In this document: one piece after another, positions 1 to 48,709 of the stretch
Layout of the letters: each line of letters begins with the position of its first letter
Numbering within the stretch: position 1 is the first letter of the stretch
NCBI RefSeq assembly: GCF_000003605.2
Contig: NW_003140817.1
Location: 154,371-218,370, forward strand
DNA: 64,000 nucleotides
Source of the DNA: Saccoglossus kowalevskii
Lineage: Eukaryota; Hemichordata; Enteropneusta; Harrimaniidae
Direction: 5' to 3'
The notes under the pieces: model-generated
Database searches by the model: none
Seen by the model: the letters and a program-made list of their open reading frames with translations, nothing else
Told to the model about the DNA's origin: nothing
Position numbers and translations under genes: made by a program

Positions 1-57
1 TCTTATTTAGTTTTATGTGTCATTCAAGATGGCGGCCCCCATATAGTAAATATCGTA

Positions 58-68
58 TTTATTTTATT
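58..68 (-). terminator. Candidate polyadenylation signals of the SEC14L1-like gene
   Basis: Two overlapping AATAAA hexamers on the minus strand (58-63 and 63-68) lie about 175 bases after the SEC14L1 stop codon. No other hexamer was seen in the short 3' stretch left in the window, so a 3' UTR of roughly 200 nt is plausible. The actual cleavage site is not visible. Confidence 0.5.
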
Positions 69-241
69 ATCACGTGTGTGCCAGCTGACTGTGGTTCTAC
101 CCTCCTCAGACAAGTGACCAGTCATCACCGCTGACTGGCAGGCGAGCTGACTAGCTGGCTTTAACCCGTTCCCTGTCACCGTGACTGGGAAAAACTATTT
201 TGTGTTTGGTTATTGCTGGCTAGACAACTGTAGTGGACTAG

Positions 242-36303
<36,062 letters not shown>

Positions 36304-37840
36304 GTTGTTTATTGGTTTCTGTGTCCTCCGAAGTCACAGAAACCCGACGGTGTCGGCAAAAGAGATGCCAAAAATCCTTAGAATTTCTTCTGACCGGTAA
36401 ATGAATAGAATGATTCAGACTCTCCCACCGCTCAGACTGATACCTCATATGTATGTATCCATGCACGACATAAAATAGTGCGTCGCTGTATCAACAATAG
36501 GTAAAAAACAGACAGGAAGCACAATATAATACTGCAAAATATATAAATATAAGATAATAGTTAGGGATTTATTTTGTTGCATCTAAAATCTGATTTCATT
36601 CAATTATGATTTAACCACAGGAATAAATATATCCCTCCACCCGGAAATGTCTGACTAAGTATGGCCGTTGGTGGCAGTATTGATGTCAACACTCTCACGC
36701 TTTAATACTCGTATGTCATTGACCACTGACAAACATGGGATGTTTGTACGAGACCCGTTTGTTTGAAAATATGACATCAACTGGTTCAAGGACAGTCATC
36801 TAGTATTTAGACTTACACTGGTAGTTTAAGAAAAAGACGACGAGTATAAGGAAAAGACACCCCAGGTACAAAACGTGAAAGGCATGGGGGAAACCTGTTG
36901 CGTCATGGGGACATATATATCCGAAAGGTTCAATAGTCCAAACCTTTGTTTGACCATGGATCGATAGTCCGAAGGTCCAAATGGCCTGGAGTTTGAATTG
37001 TTATCCTGATGATACAGGTGACCACAATGGGAACATTTTTCTGTACGTTTTCGCGCAACATTATAGAATAATTCGACAAAATCATTATTACTATAGCAAT
37101 TTTTATTAGTCGCTTTCAAATCGAAGAGTAACGAAAAGTTTTGTTTTATGACGCACCAATTGACAATATGGGCCTCAAAGTATAGAATTTTAATATTAAT
37201 CTCATCGTATCGTGTATAATTTTAATTTTAAAGTTTTATTAAGCAATGACATTTTTAAAATATTTTTAAAAAATCCCCCAAAATACGGCGATGGTGTCAT
37301 GTCTACAGTGGCTAGGGTCCGGGAGTTAGTGTAATACAAAATGCACCGCATTTTTTATCTTTTCAATGTTCGGTGGCATTTTTTCTAATTATTTGACGAT
37401 CATGTATTCCTAACTCAAGACAAAGCTAAGACCATTTTGGTCGCCATTCATGAGATAAACAATTAGTATTATACGGGTATAAGTGAATGGATATACTATT
37501 TGTAATTAATTAATTAGCCTTAATCACCAATAGAAATATGAGACAATAACTTGCATTATTCAAATTCGTAATCTGTTTGATATTCAAAATTTTAAATGAA
37601 GATTCAATTAGGACTCTCGGATAAAAAAAACTCTGCTGGTAGAGAACACAAAATCTTGCTTTTTTTTCAGTGTTTTTTACGTATAAACATCACTAAACCA
37701 CATTTGTTGAGAGGGAGAGACGACCTGTCCCCCCCCTCTCCAATAATGTTCCATTCTCTACCACCATCACGTCGAATGTTACCTGAATGAATGTTACCTT
37801 ACATGGTGTACTTGAACTTGGTTTTTTGTTATAAATCTTT

Positions 37841-37978
37841 GCGCATGCGTCAGATGGCCATACCGTGTCATTATTTACAAACAAGCGTCTACCCATGAGC
37901 CTTTGAGTTTTTAGCGTGTGTTGTTATCGTCGCTTGGGACTCAATTCCCGCGCGTGCGCAGGTGACGACCCTCCCGCT
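37841..37978 (+). mobile_element. TTAA-flanked MITE family, copy 1 (left end lost)
   Basis: Contains GCGCATGCGTCAGATGGCCA, TTTACAAACAAGCGTCTACC and the right end GCGCAGGTGACGACCCTCCC followed by GCT and TTAA at 37979-37982. The left TIR and its TTAA are missing or decayed. Confidence 0.8.
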
Positions 37979-38661
37979 TTAACCAATTAACAATTCAAAA
38001 TGGCCACCGGAGAGGGATGTAACGCTATGGGTAATTCACAATGTCATTGTTTCCATGGCATTAAGTTTTTTTTTATTAGTTCTTTGAAATTTATCAGCAA
38101 AATGTCATAATTTTGTCGTGCTTTCAAATTATTTTAAATATTCCGCGTTTTTACTTTTTATCCGCTTCCATTCTCTTGTACACTTCCTGTCTGCCCGCAA
38201 TGGTACTGCAGAGTGTACACAAGGACACACTGCGTGTATTTCCACTATGCAACCAAGCAACGATAACGAACTACGATGTTATGAAACTGGTTACCATGGT
38301 AGAATAGTCTGACATTTGTTACGATTATATCATTATTTTACATTTTATTATTACTTTCATGGAAGCTAAAAAGGAATTGATATGCAAATGAGTTTTATTA
38401 ATTTCCGTTGATAAAAAAAAAACATTATTTATGAAATACGTCATGCGAAGTACCTGTATGTATAATTTTCATAATTAAACGCTACAGGTCTCTTACTACA
38501 TTTTACGTTTTACTACAATACTGTCAAACAATCGAATAGCAGGCTATATTTTACAAAGACATAACAATGATTCAAGCAACCAAATTTTAAAAGAATTTAA
38601 AATGAATGAAGCCGGTTCAACCACACTGACGACAGTAGAAAGGTTGACTCAGTCTAGTAAG

Positions 38662-38905
38662 ACAGTTCGAACTTGCACCACTGAGCATGCTACTGCACAT
38701 ATACGCAATGCATTATGGGAGATAGCTTCCCATTGTATATAATGAAAAACTGTTATCAACCCGGAATCTCACAAATTGATATATAATTTTTTTGAAATGT
38801 TTGAACAATATTAGAGTTCATATCAATAGTAATATATAACTTTTTCATTCCACGTCTCGAAGCAAAATTTTGAGATATGAAGAAAGAATCTCACCATAGA
38901 AACCA
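38662..38905 (+). repeat. Dispersed repeat family R6, copy 2
   Basis: Collinear with 42012-42250: TGCACCACTGAGCATGCTAC, TTCCCATTGTATATAATG, AATATTAGAGTTCATATCAA, AACTTTTTCATTCCACGTCT. A third copy is inverted at 30715-30945. No coding frame or sharp ends. Confidence 0.7.
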
Positions 38906-40271
38906 GTGTAAAAATACTAGTTTTGACATTTTAGGCTCAGTCTTGTATGGCATATAATCTCGAATTTGGCTTGAACCTTCTTTGTTTGTTTTCGTTAAAA
39001 TTTCACGCATTGGACTTGATTATTCTCGCGTTCGGTGAAACATCTTGAAATACAAGCATGCCGCTCATTGCAAACGCCTTACTAGCCGATTTTGGCTAAA
39101 ATTCCGCTCCGCCGCCTCTTCACAACAGTGTTTATACGCGGAACTTGATATTGCTTTTTACAATTTAGGTTGCCTTTTAATCACATATTTTAGTGAAATA
39201 TTGTTTATAGAGTGAAATATTATTGTCATACATAATTCAATATTTGAAACAACAGAAACTAACACATAATAACGATAATCAAATTTGTGTTTAAAGTTCG
39301 AAAGTAGTTGCGTTATTTCCGGGTTCAACTAGTTCGAAAATATAACGTCCTTGAGCGCAATAAAATCACGCGTAGAACTCACTCCGAACCAGACTCTAGC
39401 AGCGTAAACTTATTGCAATTTGCGCAATTTGGGCCCAGTTTGTTCTTACAAGTTTTCTAAGTTTCATTTATCATTATTTAGTAAACAGGTCTCTGAAACG
39501 ATTTAATATATCCGTAAAATACGTGGCAATCGACGATTGACTTCGAAACGTTCGAAATTTCGAACAAACTCCCGGCACACCTAGCGCGATATGCGTCAGA
39601 TCGGTGTAGAGGACGCCGACCTGCAGCGTCAATGGGGCGACAGTCGTCGCACCGCGTCCTGTTCGATACGGGACTCATAGCGACGTATCTAACGCATGTA
39701 AAATACATTGTATGTTTGCTTGGAACACGCGCTGCGCGACGATCACCGCACTTTAATTTCATTAGAATACATGGCAACATATTCGTAGTCGCCTATACGT
39801 TATGTGCGACTCTATAAAATACAATACTGTAAACCGTTACAGTTTCAAAAAATGTAGATAATATTCCTGACACCGGAATTATTTTCATATCGGTCACGTG
39901 ACTTCATGTTTGACCAACCCAACCCAAGTGAAGCTGTTTCTGTGACAACATTTTGTGAAAAACCAACGCTGTGTAAGACTCACGTCACGTCACGTGACAA
40001 TGTGTCTCGATTTGTAATTATATCGCTCAAAAGTATTCTGTGGAAAACTTAATAATTTATGTACATCGTGCAAATTGACAGTATAATTGTCAATAAATTT
40101 AATCTATTTTTGAAGATGAAATAAGTTTTAGCTGATGAGTTTATTATTAAAGCAGAGGACTAACATCAGCAGATTGTCTGGTGATATACGTATATATGTC
40201 TTGTTTATGTGTCTGTCTGTCCATGTGCAAATCGTGTTGTATTTGTATCTCTGTTTTAATATTAAACTTTT

Positions 40272-40565
40272 ATGGCAACCATCACGGCGAAAACAAAGGC
40301 CGAAAACTCTCGGAAAACGGTACTTTGGGATGGTTGTTGAGACTCCCCTTAACAGTGTAACAAGATTATCCCTGCGACTGTAACTCATATAAATTTGATT
40401 GTTCAGGATTATTTCAAAGTTGAGTCCCTGTTTTCTCGAATTTTCACCGGCTCTTCGCTCGGCGTTTCGCGTTCCTCAGCAGCGCGCGCAGAGCCCATAG
40501 AAATGCGTGGGACAGTGGTGCGCGACTTAGCAACGTGAAACGTCTTGTGACGTAGTTCCGCCCCC
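40272..40565 (+). repeat. Dispersed repeat family R7, copy 2 (CpG-rich)
   Basis: Collinear with 30281-30540 but rich in CG: GGCCGAAAACTCTCGGAAAA, GTGTAACAAGATTATCCCTG, TTAGCAACGTGAAACGTCTT, GACGTAGTTCCGCCCC. It contains an extra CpG-dense part near 40450-40500. Class unknown. Confidence 0.65.
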
Positions 40566-40752
40566 GAGGATACGTGTCAAAGCAACATCGCTCAAATCGA
40601 CAGATGTATTTGTTTGTGTAATTGTTCATCATCTAGAATATAGTAAAATCTCCCAAAAACACAGTCTTCTTTGATGAACGGCTACAGATGAAAAACATGC
40701 CGGCGATTTGAACTGCCTTCGCGTCGCCCATTTACGTGATAGAATCAATTCG

Positions 40753-40766
40753 CCACAAGAGGGCGC
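40753..40766 (+). promoter_or_regulatory. CTCF-like motif
   Basis: CCACAAGAGGGCGC differs from the CTCF core mainly at the fifth base. It lies between the SEC14L1-like promoter and the GST cluster, where an insulator would make sense. Motif evidence only. Confidence 0.35.
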
Positions 40767-42011
40767 GATTTAAAAGAAAAGTGTATTTCAGCATTCATGG
40801 CTGAATATATCAGTATCATCTTCAAGACTAGAAGAAAATGAAAATTACTGCACGAGTTTACTAAATTGTAACGTCATTTATGAAATATTCTCTATATATT
40901 ATATTACAAGACTTAATCATACAGTCTAAACTGTCAAATATCGACGATTTTCTCCAGATTGGGTATATCACCATGGTTACTCATTCACTTACTACATATA
41001 ATATCAGCATTTCAGCAAAGCTACAACAGTATCGTTGATTTGCAAGAACATTTCTGAAAAGTATGTATGATAATGTATCAAACATAAACATTTTTTCTAA
41101 ATCAACGGAACATGATGGTACAGTTTAATTTTATTGTCTCAGCTTCTCTCAAAGGGTTACATGGTTCATATCATCCGAGTGAGGGCGCTTAACAGCATAC
41201 TATATACTGCGGGTAATTATGAAGCCTATGACTGATTGTTGTGACATAGTAAAACGAACGTCGAGAACTTTGGCGTAGACGAGCCGTTGCCAGCCGTGCC
41301 AAAAAAAGCTCATTCACTTGCAAAAATTTTTACTATTTCTTGTTTTTCAAATATACTAGTGTTTTTACGATTTTCTGAACAAATGTAAAATAACTGTCCA
41401 AAAGTTCATGATTCAATTACATATATACCGGAACCAACTGAGACTGGCTTTATGATAAATTAGAAATAACGTACCCAGCCGTATTTTTTTATACAAAAGC
41501 CATATAAGGAAATTTACATCAGTGTTAGATCGTTATATCTGCCAAAAAACTTTCGAATATTACCGGTGAGGCCAGCCATTCACTACAAAGCCTTTGGTTT
41601 GATAGTTTAGACGAAAGAAGAAAATATTATAAAAATGAGATGTGAAATACATAGCCCATGCAAGCATGTGGGAAATTGATTATAGTAAAATTAAAATCAC
41701 CTTTTTGTCAGAAAGGTGGTCCCAAAAGTCAAATTGAGAGTCAGATTTTTTAGTCTCCTTATTCTGAAGTGCAACTGGATATAACATTGGAATATAATCA
41801 TTAAATTTTGGATTGTTGATGGCAAGTGCTTCATTATTATATCGGAACGTAAAATAATAAAATACACGTATCGCTAAAAAAAAAAAAAATGAAATCAAAA
41901 ATATGTTTGTCAATGTGCGATGAGGTTTGCGACCTCCGTGGTAGATTTGATAATTTTCTTTGTTTTTCCATGCTAAGGAATTGAAGGCAGGTATTTTACG
42001 GGAATTTAAGG

Positions 42012-42250
42012 CAGTTCAAGCCATATTCAAATTGTGCACTACTGAGCATGTTACTACACATAAATAGAGTGCACTATAGAAGAGAAATTCCCATTGTATT
42101 TGATGGAAAATTATTATCATACTGGAAACTAACAAAATTATATGTAATTTTTTTGGAAATGCTTTATAACAATATTAGGATTCGTATCAATAATAATATA
42201 CGACTTTTTCATGCCATGTCACAAAGCAAAAATTTGCGATATAAAGAAAT
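42012..42250 (+). repeat. Dispersed repeat family R6, copy 3
   Basis: TGCACTACTGAGCATGTTAC, TTCCCATTGTATTTGATG, AATATTAGGATTCGTATCAA and GACTTTTTCATGCCATGTCA align in order with 38662-38905. It partly overlaps an open frame that is a shadow of this repeat. Confidence 0.7.
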
Positions 42251-42542
42251 AACCACCCCAGTAGTCCATGCAAGTTCTGACTATCTCCCGGACATTTTTT
42301 ACTCTTGTATCTCGGAACATTGTATTTTTTTTTTCATTGTTGATTTCCTGATAACAGGAACCCATATGAAGTTTGGTGAATATGACATATACTCTTTAAC
42401 TTAGTTCACAGTTTGTCAATTGTTTCAATTCTGTTAGTGAATTTTGGGACACTTTTAATAATTCATACCCAAAACTTGTTTCAGAACATTTTTTTATACT
42501 TGCAGTTGATATTGTATTTTGCCTCTTTTCTGTTGAAGTTAA

Positions 42543-42842
42543 AGGGCGGTAGTCGTCGCGCCACGCATGCGCGAGATATATGGGTCTCATATAAACAAAG
42601 ATGGCGACTTTGACTGTTGCGCAGATCAACGAGTACAACTGAGACGTTTCCAAGCTTTAATTAGGTAATTTTAGGTGGTTGGAAAGTATCTAAGAAGTCA
42701 CCGTCGGCGGTATTCAGTGCAAATCGCGCCCAGGTCAGTCCTCATATTTGTGATTTGCATTTGAAGAGCTCATTGGATTGTGGGAAAATCAATGTTTATC
42801 AACACAAATTTTGCAGATGCGCAGCGCCACAACCACCGCGCT
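42543..42842 (+). mobile_element. Second TTAA-flanked MITE family, full copy
   Basis: A 300-bp element between TTAA at 42539-42542 and 42843-42846. The left end AGGGCGGTAGTCGTCGCGCC and the inverse of the right end AGCGCGGTGGTTGTGGCGCT form imperfect TIRs of about 30 bp. TTAA flanks suggest a piggyBac-type MITE. A related left end is seen near 49814. Confidence 0.65.
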
Positions 42843-43826
42843 TTAAACAATGTTTTTTTTTCTTGGTTCTGAAAAATGTAAACCCCTAGGTGGAATGACA
42901 CTAGAAAGAAATAACTTACAGCGTTGCGCAAATCAGAGTGTACAAGAAAAGAGATGTTACATAGCTAAATTAAGATCTGCTGCGTGTCTCAGGGTGAACA
43001 GGGCGTCCATTTCATTCGCATTATAAACGTGTTTATCAACTCAACTCAACCCTACCGTCCACCGCAATTTAACCACAGATGGTGGAAATTAGAGCAATAA
43101 TTGATGGGAGAAGTATGTTTACCTTGCCTAGTATTTCAAATAAAATACAAGCTGTCAGTTTATATGTAGGCAACACCATAGTGCATCGGGAGGTTGTTTC
43201 GATCTACGCCCTCACAACACCAATCTGTTCCGTCTCCAATTTGATTTATCGTGTGTATACCATACATCCGTTTAAAACGCTATCATGAATATCATAATTT
43301 GCATAAATAATCACTGTTCATACACACCTATTACGGTAAGTTTATCGTACGATTAAATAATAAATATTTATTTTTTAAACTGAATATATATTCACAGTTT
43401 TGTAGAAAAATTAGTAACACGACTGTCGCGCACAATTGTGATAAATGGCATGGAAATGTTGAGGTTGGGAGAATTGGAAATAGTGGTCACGTCTATGCTG
43501 TTTTATAACACACATTCGTTTTTGCTATCATCGGAAACTACAACAAATATTCAATTTAATATAATTCCTAACAATTGTTCAAGAGATATGATATAAAACT
43601 GAACAGTATAACTTGAGATTGGCAACAATTCCATTCAAAGTTCATCCCGCTTTCACGGACCAATCAGATTACTGGGATTTTGACTACATAATATGGAGAA
43701 ACCGAAAAGGGATATATGTACTACGTAATACAAAACTGAATGTAAAACTTATACAAATACGAGCTGTGGAGTGCGTTATATAATTCGCCCAAAAATGGAT
43801 TTTGTTCTCTGGTTCTCATGAAATCG

Positions 43827-46434
43827 TCAGAATATTACTGGAGATTCACGACGATTCTTCACTGCTGGAATGTCCATCATCTGAGATATCCAAGTTCTGA
43901 GTAACGGGAAACGGTTGGCAGGGAGACCGTCACCGCCCAAAACAGTCATATTTTCAACACGTTCAAAGAATGGCCATATAACGATGTCAACGAAGCCGGG
44001 TTTCTCCCCTGAGAAAGAAACAAAGCGAATTTGTTAGATGCCATTGGGTGATATTTCAGCTCACTACGAGATCTCGCGTAAAGCGTGAAAATGCAGATTG
44101 AAGGTCTGCCGTAAAAATTGAATGATTCTATTTTTTTATCGTTCAATTATAATAATGACGATCTTTCAGAGAAAAATATAAAACATTATTAAGCATGGAA
44201 ATACCACAAATCAATCATACATGATGTTTTGACGCCAGTACGGCACTGTGACCTTTGTTTGTTCTATGTTTGATTTCACGCAAAACGTGGGATCTCGCAT
44301 TCAATGGAAAATATTCTCTATTTGATGTATTCGTCGGGAATGGATTTCATAATGTGAAACAAGAGACCGAAAGAATCACGGACGACACAATTATGGGGTA
44401 AATAACTAAAACCAGATTTTATCATGTTTAGACAATGACTCATGAATATGCGTAGTTTTTATTTATAACTATAAATTAAAATAGTATGACAGAACGCCAC
44501 ATCCTCACAGTGGTTCTCGTTGCGTATGGAATTTTATTTTCACGAGGTAAGCGGTGTATCCTGTGGGCGTACTTTCACGAGCAAAGCAGAAGGGACTACT
44601 TTGTTTGCTCCCAGACCTCATTTGCATATGGAATGTGGAAATATCGATTAGGATTTCAGGGACTGCAGTACATATGTACTTATAAATTATAAGGCGTTTT
44701 TAATTCAGTTAAGAAATTATTTCAAACGGTGACGTAAAAGTTCCCCGTCTTACTTACCTCTAAAATAGGTTGTTTTTCTTTTTTTCAACTCGTTTTCCAT
44801 TCTATCCAATTGTTGAAAAAAATCATTTTTCTTTTCCTCTTCTAACCCTGACTTTAACAATGGTGAGACCTGTAGTGGGACATTGAATCATTATGCTATG
44901 AACAGTGGGCATTTTTGCATACGTGACATAGAGAAATAAACATATTTAAACTATATCCCCAGTCCTAAACTATGTGTCGCACATGTTTGTTCCAAAATTA
45001 CTCCTAAAGTAATGAAGACCTGAAGCATGTCGATCTATTCGATTATGGTAATCGTTTGAAAGTCCAAAGTGAGGAGTGTGTTATAGCTTTATTAATGAAT
45101 TTCTAACAGTTTTTGTTAAATTATGGAAGCTTGACAGACATCTGGAGATTCATATTGCTTTAAGAAAAGTTTGAGATAATAAATAATTTAATAAACAAAA
45201 TAAAGAAATAAGGGGGAAAAAAGGAAGAAAAACGAAAGTATACCTTGCCGCTAAAGAAGTCTATCAGAATTTTATCTTGCGCCCTCTGGTACGGAGTCTC
45301 GGCAACCAATTGGTCACCAGGGTAAACCTCGTCCAAGTATTCACAGCACACAATGGATTCATATACGATTTGATCGTTTATTTCCAATATTGGAACAAGA
45401 CCTTTAGGATTCCTCTCAATAAACCAAGATGGTTTATCTTTAAGGTTTACATTGACAACTTCATGCCTGAAAAAAATAAACACAAATACCAGTATGCAAT
45501 ATCGGGGATTCGATCTGTGTAAATATAACTTTGTCACAAAGTGCAAAGTAGTTAAATCTGGAGGTTTCATTTCAAACAACAACACAGCTAAACCTTGTTT
45601 AAAGAACATTCAAAGAACAACGAAGAACATTTTCTCTGGTCTGTACCTGAACAGACTTATCAACCAATAATAACACTCCATTACCCTATTCAGTAGCTAC
45701 GATGCGTTCAGTGTCTAGTTCATATTATATACGTATAATTTATTATACTTCTGTCAGGCCGAAAAATAACCCAAACATACCGCAAAATAAGAAAAACCTC
45801 ATATTGTGAACACGAATTATACTTACTCTATTTCTTTCAAAGCCAATGCTAAGATAGCCCTGTATGCAAATGGACAAAGTCTCATGCTATAAATACGAAG
45901 AGTGTCCTTCTTCAATGGTGGCAACTCCGAGCCTTATATAAAGAGATAGAACGCATGTATTTTAACTGGCTGAGTACAATAAAGTTTTATAAAAACTTAT
46001 GTAGAAAATGAGAATTTCCAACAGTAAGCGAAATGACAATGACATTAAAGTTAAGCTCATCAGCCAGCAGGTGCTCCACACCATTATGTAGTACATTTGA
46101 TCAAAATCCGTCCTGACGATTTTTAGATTTTTCGTACACACAGTCTGCACATTACCCCCAAGGTAATATGCGAACTTTGATCAAAATCCGATCAGAAGTT
46201 TTTGCTTAACAGACTGAACTGAGAATAGAAACAAATTTGTCATGCAAACTTTATATACGAACAGAGGTCATGTCATCCGTTGAGTTGTATTGTAATTGAT
46301 TCCAAATCTAAATCCACCGGACGCCATTTGTGCTATTGTAAAATCTGATTTAAACAGAATCACATTTCTATACCATACTGTTTTAAGACAAACACGTTAA
46401 AACACTCACCTGCACTTAAATGTTTTTCAGACAT
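43827..46434 (-). CDS. GSTO: Omega-class glutathione transferase, gene A (C-terminally shortened)
   Basis: Exons in coding order: 46410-46434, 45827-45932, 45244-45466, 44758-44869, 43827-44008; 648 nt, 215 aa. The thioredoxin-like domain starts MSEKHLSAG; TLRIYSMRLCPFA carries the omega catalytic Cys (Cys28). The GSH-site features KPSWF, GLVPILE and YES follow. The all-alpha C-terminal domain includes IWPFFERVE. Omega GSTs are cytosolic GSH-dependent thioltransferases and dehydroascorbate or arsenate reductases. Odd: the frame stops at a TGA (43827-43829) where paralogue D has AGA (Arg). The following codons still align with the last helix of D, so about 20 residues are lost; such a protein could be unstable or the gene may be a recent pseudogene. 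All splice sites are intact. Confidence 0.9.
44059..44310 (+). mobile_element. MITE with about 30-bp TIRs, copy 2
   Basis: About 250 bp. The left end TCACTACGAGATCTCGCGTA AAGCGTGAAA mirrors the right end TTTCACGCAAAACGTGGGAT CTCGCATTCAATGG. It lies in intron 4 of GST gene A. Relatives at 14430 and 48710. Confidence 0.7.
45796..45820 (-). pseudogene. Remnant of a partial exon-2 copy in GST gene A
   Basis: Right after the exon 2 donor of gene A (minus strand) comes CGTGTTCACAATATGAGGTT TTTC, which resembles the R-I-Y-x-M-R-F part of exon 2 and matches the partial-copy array of gene D. Only this start of a unit remains. Genes B and C have nothing similar at this place. Confidence 0.6.
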
Positions 46435-47126
46435 GATTGGTCCTGTGGCGTTGTCGTCTGCGCCTATTGCTGTTATTGCAATATTCAGTCCTGCCTGTTG
46501 TTTTTATAGTCCGTAGGGCGCCAACTATTTTCTATCTAGGGGTGTTCCTCCTCGCTAAAATACATCAATATACTAAAAAGGTGTCAATCGTGTATAAGAT
46601 TTTAATTGTCATCGACAAACACAATTGATTATTCATAGTAGAACCCGATTTTAGCCTTGGTTCTAAAATATTACAGTGGACGTTGCGGGGGGAACTGATG
46701 CCCCACCAAGCATATCAAGGCGATCTACCCTCTCACTGAATGGTGTCTTCCATGGTTTAACCCCACATTGCGTACAGGATAAAAGACGGACTTCGTCATC
46801 ATGACTTCACAAAAAGTTTCGTGGTTTGTGTTCGCTGGCCTACTGTGCGCGGACGTTGGTTGGTCGACCCTGATATAGTCCCGATCATCGTGAATTAGCA
46901 GTTTTAGGCAAATATTGTATTTACTATATTACGACTTCAGTTTTGTAGCGTACATATTTATGTTTCATATTTGTGTTTTATATTTCAACTTGAAACAGGG
47001 GCGCATTTGAAAGTTGACAATGCGTTCGTGATTGTTTTTCTCCTCATTCACATACACGTTAGATATACCACAGTTCACATTTTTGCTGATTTCCAATTCA
47101 TTGTTATTCAATTTACCGGTTATTAA

Positions 47127-47352
47127 AGCGGGGAATCGTCACCTGCGCATACGTCAGACAGCCATATCGTGTCGTCGCGTTGTGTCGTCACAGGAAGCGC
47201 TGTCCCAGCACAGACGAAGACGCCGACCTGCAGCGTCAATGGTGTCGTCGTTTACAAACAAGCGTCTACCCATGAGCCTTTGCGTTTTTAGCGTGCGTTG
47301 TTATCGTCGCTTGGGACTCAATTCCTGTGCGTGCACAGGTGACGCCCCTTTA
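47127..47352 (+). mobile_element. TTAA-flanked MITE family, copy 2, with an internal insertion
   Basis: Left TTAA at 47123-47126, then AGCGGGGAATCGTCACCTGC. The family middle (TTTACAAACAAGCGTCTACC) and a worn right end follow. Between them are about 70 extra bases, including GACGCCGACCTGCAGCGTCA, which also occurs at 39609-39628 outside any copy of this family. Confidence 0.75.
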
Positions 47353-47718
47353 CAGTTGTGTAATTCAACACCCCCACCCCACCCCATAGTTGTACAACAT
47401 GATGCCATGATGTTCTATATTAATCTCAATGCCACAATACCAGTATAACTTTATAATGGTAATATCTATTTTCGTACTGTGATTAAAAATAGATCCCTTC
47501 TATGGTTGAGTAGAGTTGAGTGACCTTCTTCCTTATAACATCCGCAACTCATCTGGGTCTGAATTCAGTTTCACTTTTGTATTTTAAATATCCGCCACGA
47601 TTCACGATTACTGGTGCTATTTCAAGTTACGCAACACTGTAACCGTCCTTCTCGCTGAAATGGCAAATGATTACCAGGATAATTACTTCTATAGAAGGAC
47701 TGTGGTGTAGACCTCAGA

Positions 47719-48103
47719 GTCCGAGTGTAGACTAATGCCAAAACGCACACTGTGTAATTATCAGTTCAGCACGTGGTCCGAGTGTAGACTAATGCCAAAA
47801 CGCACACTGTGTAATTATCAGTTCAGCACGTGTCCCCAAGACTGTACGCCTGATTGCTACACGTACAAGTCGGTAACTAACCTTGTGTGATTCAAAACCA
47901 CAAAAGTCTGCCAAAACACTTTTNNNNNNNNNNNNNNNNNNNNNNNNNNNNNNNNNNNNNNNNNNNNNNNNNNCCAAAACGCACACTGTGTAATTATCAG
48001 TTCAGCACGTGTCCCCAAGACTGTACGCCTGATGCTACACGTACAAGTCGGTAACTAACCTTGTGTGATTCAAAACCACAAAAAGTCTGCCAAAACACTT
48101 TTT
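47719..48103. repeat. Tandem duplication broken by an assembly gap (50 N)
   Basis: A 57-bp unit starting GTCCGAGTGTAGACTAATGC is repeated at 47719 and 47776. Bases 47795-47923 are then repeated, with two single-base indels, at 47974-48103, on the other side of exactly 50 N (47924-47973). The gap is therefore either an overlap that failed to join, a haplotype duplication, or a longer tandem array. Confidence 0.9.
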
Positions 48104-48709
48104 TAAAAAGTACACCTATTTTTGTTTCGCGGACATACAAAAAGTATAATTTTTCTTCGTGAAATTCTGAACGAATACGCATATCCCTCATTCAGCCAAG
48201 AGCCTCCCTCCCTCCTCACACGGGGACAATATTAGTATGCTAATGTCGGTTTCGTCTAAACAGTCGTACGTAGATCCGCTTCGCAGCCAACTTGAAGTAC
48301 CGAGCCGACACGTCGTTCAGTACCAAGACTCATATACCATCCCCGGGGAGGGGGCAATACATAGAACTTGCCTAATGCGGACGTGCCCCTGAAATGAGTT
48401 TCGGTTTTTGGATTTTAGGTATAAGTATCGGTCTTATTTCTGGTCAAGATAGGTACATTGTATAAATATCGGTAATATTTTTTCCGTTTTTATACTTATG
48501 GGTCCGTATATAAGCGAATATCTCCACCTCAGATCCCGGCCTCAGACCCATATATACATCAACCCGTTAATTATACAAAACAATCAACATTTAAACGGAG
48601 ATTTAACACGGAATAGAAGAGGGTGCACATTCCTCAGTGAATGTGCTTCTATTGGAGTTGCTCTTCTAATAGACCAAACAAGGCTACTGTTTTATTTGGA
48701 ATAATTTTT

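Larger units (their letters stand above)
36304..43826. other. Intergenic region between the SEC14L1-like gene and the GST cluster
   Basis: No coding gene recognised. The left part should hold the promoter and 5' UTR of the SEC14L1-like gene. Repeats occur at 37841, 38662, 40272, 42012 and 42543. CpG-rich patches (39300-39760, 40440-40600) stand out from the A+T-rich background but coincide partly with repeats. A Met codon in good context at 38000 followed by GTAATT could be a first exon, but nothing supports it. The stretches 36480-37840 and 40770-42010 show nothing identifiable. Confidence 0.6.

Noticed and set aside
38000-38032. First exon on the plus strand (ATGGCC context, then GTAATT donor)
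   Set aside because: Only 11 codons, next to a MITE, with no downstream exon that I can join.
45160-45609. 149-codon single-frame protein at GST exon 3 of gene A
   Set aside because: The real coding part is only the exon 45244-45466 between good splice sites; the extensions on both sides are intron.
47789-47986. Open frame across the N run
   Set aside because: It reads through unknown bases and the duplicated flanks; no homology.
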